Positions 58,702 through 64,000 of a stretch of 64,000 bases of DNA are shown piece after piece. The stretch spans positions 1-64,000 of the forward strand of contig QCKC01000007.1 in NCBI GenBank assembly GCA_003215635.1, in the 5' to 3' direction. The DNA is from Prochlorococcus sp. AG-409-J19 (GTDB lineage Bacteria; Cyanobacteriota; Cyanobacteriia; PCC-6307; Cyanobiaceae). Within the stretch, counting starts at the first letter, position 1. Every line of letters starts with the position of its first letter. The position numbers were made by a program, and so were the translations under genes. The notes beneath the pieces are model-generated. The model was given only the letters and a program-made list of their open reading frames with translations. It made no database searches and was not told the origin of the DNA.

Positions 58702-59703
58702 TTGAAAGCCAACAATAATATTCAGGATTGGATTCCTGCTGCTTTTAATAATGGATGGATATACAGACAACAATTAACTGAAGACGACTCTCAGCGAACG
58801 CTGATAAGTGCACTTTTTGCTAAGAGCAAACAGGCCACCCTTCAAGATTGGAATTGTCGATTAGAGCAAGGCCAAATTAAAATTAACAACCAATTTATAC
58901 ACCAAGACTGTGCTCTAAATAATGGGGATGTTATCGAATGGCATCGCCCACCATGGAGAGAAGATGCAGTACCAGCCAATTGGGATCTAATTTTTGATAA
59001 TGGGGATCTACTTGTGATAAACAAACCTTCAGGTTTGCCAGTAATACCTGGGGGAGGTTTCCTAAAACATACTCTAACTGAATTACTAAAGCAAAAGTAC
59101 AAGAATGAATCAATTCCCATACCAATCCACCGTCTCGGAAGATATACATCTGGTTTATTGGTCTGTGCACGTAAAAAAAGTACCCGAAACAAATTATCGC
59201 AAATCTTCCGGACAATGTCTAATAGAAATCAGACAAGTTTTCTAAAAATATATCGAGCTCTAGCTTCAATTAATACAGCGCTCCAAAAAAATAAATTGGT
59301 TGAGGTTAATACACCAATAAAAAGAATAACGCACCCATTAATTGGCTCTGTCTGGGGGGCAGATCAGGATACAGCATATAAGATTAGTAATAAACATAGT
59401 GATAAAAAACTGAACGCTTTTTCAACAGTAGAATTACTAGAAAGGCGAATTAATTCTGATCTATTGAAAATAATTATCCGCACAGGGAGACCTCATCAAA
59501 TCAGGATTCATCTTTCCTCCTTGGGATCACCACTTATAGGCGATCCTTTATACAAAGGCGATAAAAGTATTAACAAATCAGCCACTCCCGGAGAAGGAGG
59601 TTTTCACTTACATGCACATAGGTTAGAGCAGTTACCTATTTACAATGAATATTTATCTTTTGAAGCACCTCCTCCTAAAATACTATTAAAAGAAAATGAA
59701 TAA
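58702..59703 (+). CDS. RluA-family pseudouridine-synthase-like protein without catalytic Asp
   Basis: An S4-like N-terminal part (about 35-80) and the RluA fold are present: LLVINKPSGLPVIPGGG, PIHRLGRYTSGLLVCA and RTGRPHQIRIHLSSLGSPLIGDPLY. In active enzymes the motif is HRLDxxTSG with Asp as nucleophile. Here it is HRLGRYTSG, with Gly146 in place of Asp (His143-Arg144-Leu145-Gly146). Compare RluD at 33445, which keeps HRLDKD. A subfamily with HRLGR exists in plants and cyanobacteria, so the change is probably not a recent mutation. The start is TTG 58702, 4 bases after the response regulator. Confidence 0.85.
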   Translation: MKANNNIQDWIPAAFNNGWIYRQQLTEDDSQRTLISALFAKSKQATLQDWNCRLEQGQIKINNQFIHQDCALNNGDVIEWHRPPWREDAVPANWDLIFDNGDLLVINKPSGLPVIPGGGFLKHTLTELLKQKYKNESIPIPIHRLGRYTSGLLVCARKKSTRNKLSQIFRTMSNRNQTSFLKIYRALASINTALQKNKLVEVNTPIKRITHPLIGSVWGADQDTAYKISNKHSDKKLNAFSTVELLERRINSDLLKIIIRTGRPHQIRIHLSSLGSPLIGDPLYKGDKSINKSATPGEGGFHLHAHRLEQLPIYNEYLSFEAPPPKILLKENE

Positions 59704-59728
59704 AAAATCATAGTTGAGAAAATAAATC

Positions 59729-60451
59729 TCAAACTTTTTTAAATTCAATCAGCTGTGAGAAATAAAAAGGAGCCTTATTGAAACTCTTGCGAGAAATATC
59801 AAACCCACAACTTGAAGCGGCTCTCACAATCCCTGACTCTTTCAATGTATAGGCGCGCGTTGTTTTGCTGGGGCCAGGGAAGAGTTGGCCAATCGTCTTT
59901 AAAAGCGCTAAAAATGGGGTATAAGGAGCAAAACTAACTATCAGTCTTTTGTTTGTAAGACTACAAAGATGTTTAACCATTTCTTCAGCTGCATCTTGCT
60001 GATAATGAATAAAAACATCCAAACAAATAACTACATCAAATGATCCTTTGACACTTTCAAGATCTGATACATTGAAATCAAACCGAGTCAAATCAACCCC
60101 TATTTCCTTAGCGCGTCGTTGAGTTTCAGCAATCATTGCAGGAGATATATCACTAGCAGAGATTGAACCAGCACCCATTTGAGCGAGTGGCAAACAAACG
60201 CTTCCTACACCACATCCAGCATCGCAGAAACTAGATTTACCTATATCTTCTCCAAGATCCTTAACCCATTCCAAGGCATCATCAACAGTTTTCTGATGAC
60301 CAAGTCGAATATTCCTTTGAACATTATTGACATCATCACGGGTACTGTAAATACGATTCCATCGTTCAAATCCCATTCCATTGAAATAATTAGCCACTTC
60401 TGTCTTTTCAGCTTTCTTTCTTGCTTTCAAATTTTCATTAGACATAATCAT
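59729..60451 (-). CDS. chlM: Mg-protoporphyrin IX methyltransferase
   Basis: ChlM adds a methyl group to Mg-protoporphyrin IX, an early committed chlorophyll step. The N-terminus VANYFNGMGFERWNRIYS and the SAM-binding CDAGCGVGSVCLPLAQMGA are diagnostic, with FDVVICLDVFIHYQQ and FYFSQLIEFKKV at the end. 240 residues. The first of two nearby ATGs (60451, 60445) is used. It follows nagA by 24 bases on the same strand. Confidence 0.96.
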   Translation of the reverse strand: MIMSNENLKARKKAEKTEVANYFNGMGFERWNRIYSTRDDVNNVQRNIRLGHQKTVDDALEWVKDLGEDIGKSSFCDAGCGVGSVCLPLAQMGAGSISASDISPAMIAETQRRAKEIGVDLTRFDFNVSDLESVKGSFDVVICLDVFIHYQQDAAEEMVKHLCSLTNKRLIVSFAPYTPFLALLKTIGQLFPGPSKTTRAYTLKESGIVRAASSCGFDISRKSFNKAPFYFSQLIEFKKV

Positions 60452-60475
60452 TTGCTCAATAGAACGAGAACTTAC

Positions 60476-61633
60476 TTAGTTGGCATGTTGCCATTGCAAC
60501 TCTTTCATATCTTGGCAATAGTTCCAACGAATCAATTGTTTTAAATTTTTACGGACCAAATAATCTTTTATTAAACTTTTATCTCCGATGATTCTCCTAG
60601 GAGCCATGGTCGCAGACCAAATTGCAGCAAGAGGATCATTACACCATTTAGCAAAATTGCAACAAGCATCTAAAAGCCTGACAGTTGTTCCAGCCAAAGT
60701 CTGATCCTCTAGGCGACAAGTGCCTTGAAAAGAATACAACTTCCTTCCTTCCCATTTATATTCCCCATCACCCAATCCATAGGGAGCCAAGGCATCAGTG
60801 ATAAGTACAACTTTCTTCGAAAAAAGCCTTTTAAGGATTGCAACCATTGCTGGATGGACATGAACACCATCAGCAATGAGACCAACAGAAACCTCTCCAT
60901 TTAAAGAAGCTGCAGCGATTGGCCCAGGATATCGATGATGCAAGCCCGACATAGCATTAAAAGCATGCGTAAGCATTGTTACTCCATTACTGAAGGAGTG
61001 GGAAGCAACTTCAAAATTTGCTGAAGAATGACCAAGACAAACAACTATACCTAGAGAATTTAAACGTTCTATAACTGCTTGCGCACCAGACAGTTCGGGT
61101 GCCAAGGTAAACAAGGCGATCTCATTTTCAAAACCCTTAATACGTTGTTCGAGAGCCTTGGAACTAGGCGAACAAACATTCTTAATAGCATGAGCACCGA
61201 TTTTCCTACGATCTATAAAAGGGCCTTCCAGATGTGAACCCAATAATTTGCACCTATTTTCAGAATGATACTTTCTGGCCTCTCTGAAAACCAATAAAGA
61301 TTCTCTTAACTGATCAATGCCTGAAGTGACTACTGTGGGCGATATTGCATCAACTCCATCTATCCACAACTGATCAAGTAATTCGAGTAAATCAGGAATA
61401 TCTGAATACGTGATTTCTGAAAATGCGATACCTAAGCCACCATTGATTTGCAGATCAACGCCCATTGGGCTTAACCAATCACCATTCCAACTTTGTCCAG
61501 CGATTGTCTGGCATTCATCCATTAGCTGAACATCGAGAATTGTGTTGTCATCATTTAGAAGAATGGACCAAAGAGTTCCCACCTCTAAATCAATGGTTGG
61601 ATCAGGCAAACGAACGTTGGTTATCCGGTGCAT
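60476..61633 (-). CDS. nagA: N-acetylglucosamine-6-phosphate deacetylase
   Basis: NagA removes acetate from GlcNAc-6-P in amino-sugar recycling, an amidohydrolase with a metal site. Segments are MGVDLQINGGLG (metal-side loop), LGSHLEGPFIDRRKIGAH, VCLGHSSANFEVA, LTHAFNAMSGLHHR, GLIADGVHVHP and LITDALAPYG (catalytic Asp). 385 residues. Its presence with murG indicates peptidoglycan turnover, though the partner nagB is not in the window. Confidence 0.95.
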   Translation of the reverse strand: MHRITNVRLPDPTIDLEVGTLWSILLNDDNTILDVQLMDECQTIAGQSWNGDWLSPMGVDLQINGGLGIAFSEITYSDIPDLLELLDQLWIDGVDAISPTVVTSGIDQLRESLLVFREARKYHSENRCKLLGSHLEGPFIDRRKIGAHAIKNVCSPSSKALEQRIKGFENEIALFTLAPELSGAQAVIERLNSLGIVVCLGHSSANFEVASHSFSNGVTMLTHAFNAMSGLHHRYPGPIAAASLNGEVSVGLIADGVHVHPAMVAILKRLFSKKVVLITDALAPYGLGDGEYKWEGRKLYSFQGTCRLEDQTLAGTTVRLLDACCNFAKWCNDPLAAIWSATMAPRRIIGDKSLIKDYLVRKNLKQLIRWNYCQDMKELQWQHAN

Positions 61634-61712
61634 TAAAGGAAATCAAAAATTACTAGTGCGTAATCCTCATAGTCTGGTCATGATTGATAGTGATCCCTTC
61701 AATCAGAAATAA

Positions 61713-62258
61713 TTGTCTTCAAAAGATACTGGCAAAATCGCTCAAGTGGCTGTGGTCATGGGTAGCGACTCAGATCTGCCTACCATGGATTCCGCCATCA
61801 AGATACTGGAAGATTTCGAAGTTGCGCTCGAAGTTCGGATTCTCTCTGCCCATAGAACCCCTTTAGAGATGTTCAAATTTGCCCAAGAGGCTGAAGATAA
61901 AGGTTTAAAAGTAATCCTGGCTGGTGCTGGAGGTGCTGCCCATCTTCCTGGAATGATTGCTTCTATTACAGTAATTCCTGTAATAGGGGTTCCAATTCAA
62001 AGCAAGGCCCTATCTGGAGTTGATTCTTTACACTCAATAGTTCAAATGCCCAATGGAATTCCTGTAGGTACAGTTGCAATTGGGGGTGGTGTCAATGCAG
62101 GATTGCTAGCTGTGCAAATACTTGCAAATACAGATTCAGACCTTAAAGCAAAGATTGTTAACTATCGTCAGTATATACATGACAAAGTCATAGAAAAAGA
62201 TACAAAACTAATCGAACTAGGAGCTTCTAAATATCTAGAAGAAACTAAATTAACCTAG
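61713..62258 (+). CDS. purE: N5-carboxyaminoimidazole ribonucleotide mutase
   Basis: PurE converts N5-CAIR to CAIR in purine synthesis. VAVVMGSDSDLPTMDSAIKIL, RILSAHRTPLEMF (His-Arg-Thr active site), ILAGAGGAAHLPGMIAS and IGVPIQSKALSGVDSLHSIVQMP are canonical. The start is TTG 61713 (181 residues); the only in-frame alternatives are downstream GTGs. It diverges from nagA and converges on cysC. Confidence 0.97.
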   Translation: MSSKDTGKIAQVAVVMGSDSDLPTMDSAIKILEDFEVALEVRILSAHRTPLEMFKFAQEAEDKGLKVILAGAGGAAHLPGMIASITVIPVIGVPIQSKALSGVDSLHSIVQMPNGIPVGTVAIGGGVNAGLLAVQILANTDSDLKAKIVNYRQYIHDKVIEKDTKLIELGASKYLEETKLT

Positions 62259-62328
62259 TGAATAGATCTATCAGTACTAAATAGATAAGTTAAAATCCAA
62301 ACAACTAATCTCTTGAATTACTATATAT

Positions 62329-62940
62329 TCATATGATGTCTAAATCCGAAAGTTTCTTAATTACCAACTCAACACAACTATCTAAATTGCATTTACCTGT
62401 ATCCAATCGCAGATCAGGTGATTCTGGAGACTCATAGGGACTAGAAATACCAGTAAAATCTTTAATAATTCCCGCTCTAGCCTTTTTATAAAGACCTTTC
62501 GGATCTCTTTCTTCGCAAGCTTTTAAATCAGCCGCACAATAAATCTCCAAGAAATCAGAAGAATCTACTAACCCCCTAGCCTGATCTCTATCAGCTCTAA
62601 ATGGTGAAACAAACGCTGTTAAAACAATTATTCCTGCATCAAGAAACAACTTGGAAACTTCACCTATCCGTCTAATATTCTCTGCCCTATCTAGATCAGA
62701 AAAGCCCAAGTCCTTACAAAGGCCATGTCGAATATTATCTCCATCAAGTACATAGGAGGACAATCCACCTCTAAACAACTCTTTATTAACAGCATTAGCC
62801 AAAGTACTTTTACCCGAGCCGGATAAACCGGTAAACCATAGAATTGCACTCTTATGTCCTCTTTGTTCTCTAATCGCTTGACGATTAACCGAGGCTTGAT
62901 GCCAAACAATATTATTTGTTTCAAGTGAATCTTTTGTCAT
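62329..62940 (-). CDS. cysC: Adenylylsulfate (APS) kinase
   Basis: CysC phosphorylates APS to PAPS in sulfate activation. The P-loop GLSGSGKST, DGDNIRHGLCKDLGFSDLDRAENIRR, AFVSPFRADRDQAR and the C-terminal PYESPESPDLRLDT are standard. 203 residues. The mobile lid and APS-binding Phe/Arg residues are visible in DNIRHGL and PFRADR. Confidence 0.97.
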   Translation of the reverse strand: MTKDSLETNNIVWHQASVNRQAIREQRGHKSAILWFTGLSGSGKSTLANAVNKELFRGGLSSYVLDGDNIRHGLCKDLGFSDLDRAENIRRIGEVSKLFLDAGIIVLTAFVSPFRADRDQARGLVDSSDFLEIYCAADLKACEERDPKGLYKKARAGIIKDFTGISSPYESPESPDLRLDTGKCNLDSCVELVIKKLSDLDII

Positions 62941-62998
62941 GAATAAGCATTAGGACAATTCCTATTCTCCCTCCCAGGCTGACCAAATCCAAGATTGA

Positions 62999-63322
62999 TT
63001 AACCACCTGACCTTTTTGGGCAATATCCCTGATCACGCAAAAAATCCATTATCTTTGCCACTTGATCCCCTTGCAGCTCAATCGAACTTCCTTTAAGGGT
63101 CCCTCCTGTTCCGCAATTTCTCTTAAGACTCTTTAACAAGCTTCTTAAATGAGCATTCTCATGCTCTAGGCCATTAATCACAGTGACTGTCTTACCTTTC
63201 TTGCCCCCACTGGTCTTTTGAACTTTCACAGCCATATGAGATTTAGTTGCAATGGGGGTTTCCAAAGGCAAGCCGATTTCTTTAGCTGGATCACCAAATT
63301 CACGCCAATTACCTTTAGGCAT
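62999..63322 (-). CDS. SUI1/eIF1-like translation factor (YciH family)
   Basis: Bacterial SUI1 proteins resemble eIF1 and may check start-codon selection. The domain reads [59 protein letters not shown], matching the beta-alpha-beta-beta-alpha fold with the basic loop. ATG 63322 ([11 protein letters not shown], 107 residues) is preferred to an upstream start that would overlap trpB. Only 43 bases separate it from trpB, so the two promoters must overlap coding sequence. Confidence 0.92.
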   Translation of the reverse strand: MPKGNWREFGDPAKEIGLPLETPIATKSHMAVKVQKTSGGKKGKTVTVINGLEHENAHLRSLLKSLKRNCGTGGTLKGSSIELQGDQVAKIMDFLRDQGYCPKRSGG

Positions 63323-63365
63323 AGATCTAATTCTTAGGCTAGGGAAAACTTGTGAACTTTTGACC

Positions 63366-64000
63366 GTGAATAGAAACTTTTCCACTGATGCAAAAGAAAC
63401 GGAACTTTCAGTTGACGTTCGTCCATCAAGTCAAGGTCGTTTTGGCAAATATGGCGGACAATATGTCCCCGAGACATTAATGCCTGCCCTAGCAGAATTG
63501 GAAAACGCAGCAGCAAAGGCTTGGAAAGATACGACATTCACAAATGAATTAAATCATTTATTGCACTCATATGTAGGACGTGCCACTCCTCTCTATGAAG
63601 CAGAAAGACTAACTGCTCACTATTCTCGCGCTAATAAAGGACCGAGAATTTGGTTAAAAAGAGAAGACTTAAATCACACTGGAGCTCATAAAATCAATAA
63701 TGCCCTGGGTCAAGCACTTTTAGCACTCAGAATGGGGAAAAAAAGAATTATTGCGGAAACTGGTGCTGGACAACATGGGGTGGCTACTGCAACCGTTTGT
63801 GCTCGATTTGGCCTTGATTGTCAAATTTATATGGGCGAAGAGGATATGCGCAGACAGGCTTTAAATGTTTTTCGCATGAAGCTACTTGGAGCAAAAGTAC
63901 ATCCTGTAACGAGTGGAACTGCAACATTAAAAGATGCAACTAGTGAAGCAATTAGAGATTGGGTTACAAATGTAGAAACAACCCATTACATCCTTGGATC
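63366..64000 (+). CDS. trpB: Tryptophan synthase beta chain (partial, 3' end outside)
   Basis: TrpB condenses indole and serine to tryptophan. The first 211 codons are present: [37 protein letters not shown], the PLP-Lys in [21 protein letters not shown], and [20 protein letters not shown]. The start is GTG 63366, with TTG 63360 as alternative. The reading frame is open at the window end at ...HYILGS. A first-class TrpB (not the TrpB2 type) is suggested by [10 protein letters not shown]. Confidence 0.97.
   Translation, partial: MNRNFSTDAKETELSVDVRPSSQGRFGKYGGQYVPETLMPALAELENAAAKAWKDTTFTNELNHLLHSYVGRATPLYEAERLTAHYSRANKGPRIWLKREDLNHTGAHKINNALGQALLALRMGKKRIIAETGAGQHGVATATVCARFGLDCQIYMGEEDMRRQALNVFRMKLLGAKVHPVTSGTATLKDATSEAIRDWVTNVETTHYILG

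Overview
The window is a gene-dense, AT-rich stretch of a marine picocyanobacterial chromosome. It is most likely Prochlorococcus, and I infer a low-light lineage from its intermediate base composition. The reasons are a cyanobacterial psbA, CP12, ndhH, chlM, a phylloquinone (men) set, DUF2301 and DUF3285 membrane proteins, and short intergenic gaps. I saw no rRNA, tRNA, CRISPR array, insertion sequence, prophage or integrase. This is core chromosome rather than an island.

Layout. 1-1073 is psbA (minus), lacking only its last base of coding sequence and the stop. 1260-6298 holds small unknown proteins, an aspartoacylase-like enzyme and a GST / DUF2301 / ABC-F run. 6733-14526 has CP12 and then a long minus-strand series: trxB-like flavoprotein, DnaJ-like protein, hemB, a VOC protein, mutS2, obgE and a 60-residue protein. 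14762-17372 has two unknown proteins and a UbiB-like kinase. 17392-25538 has eno diverging from clpB, then secE-nusG-rplK-rplA-rplJ-rplL with a strong terminator. 25904-32214 has rnhA, pyrD, a cobD-like aminotransferase, murG, a secreted unknown protein and pgk. 32564-44287 has rbgA, rluD, a fused peptide-type ABC ATPase, a RelA/SpoT protein, DUF2062, mnmE, nadC, argS and hisC. 44338-48041 is a minus-strand operon, prfB-DUF3285-ybeY-dgkA-pabA, ending in a decayed metallo-beta-lactamase-fold gene. 48115-55754 has grxC-gshB, then menF diverging from menA-menC-menE, with the DHNA-CoA thioesterase and ndhH opposite. 55795-64000 has rsmH, a cysteine desulfurase, a response regulator, an RluA-like protein, chlM, nagA, purE, cysC, a SUI1 protein and the start of trpB.

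How the genes work together. Photosynthesis is served by psbA (PSII), hemB and chlM (tetrapyrrole and chlorophyll synthesis), menF/A/C/E plus thioesterase (phylloquinone for PSI), ndhH (NDH-1) and CP12 (Calvin-cycle control). Translation is served by the ribosomal protein cluster, prfB, argS, mnmE, rluD, rsmH, ybeY, obgE and rbgA. Thiol chemistry is served by gshB, grxC, a GST and a thioredoxin-reductase-like flavoprotein.

I found no obviously new multi-gene system. The best leads are: a perfect 28-bp inverted repeat that folds the 3' end of the gene at 30161-30919 onto its stop codon; a thioredoxin-reductase-like flavoprotein whose pyridine-nucleotide motifs are gone; an RluA-like protein lacking the catalytic Asp; a MenC with Arg where a catalytic Lys is expected; a programmed +1 frameshift in prfB; and the MBL-fold pseudogene closing the prfB operon.
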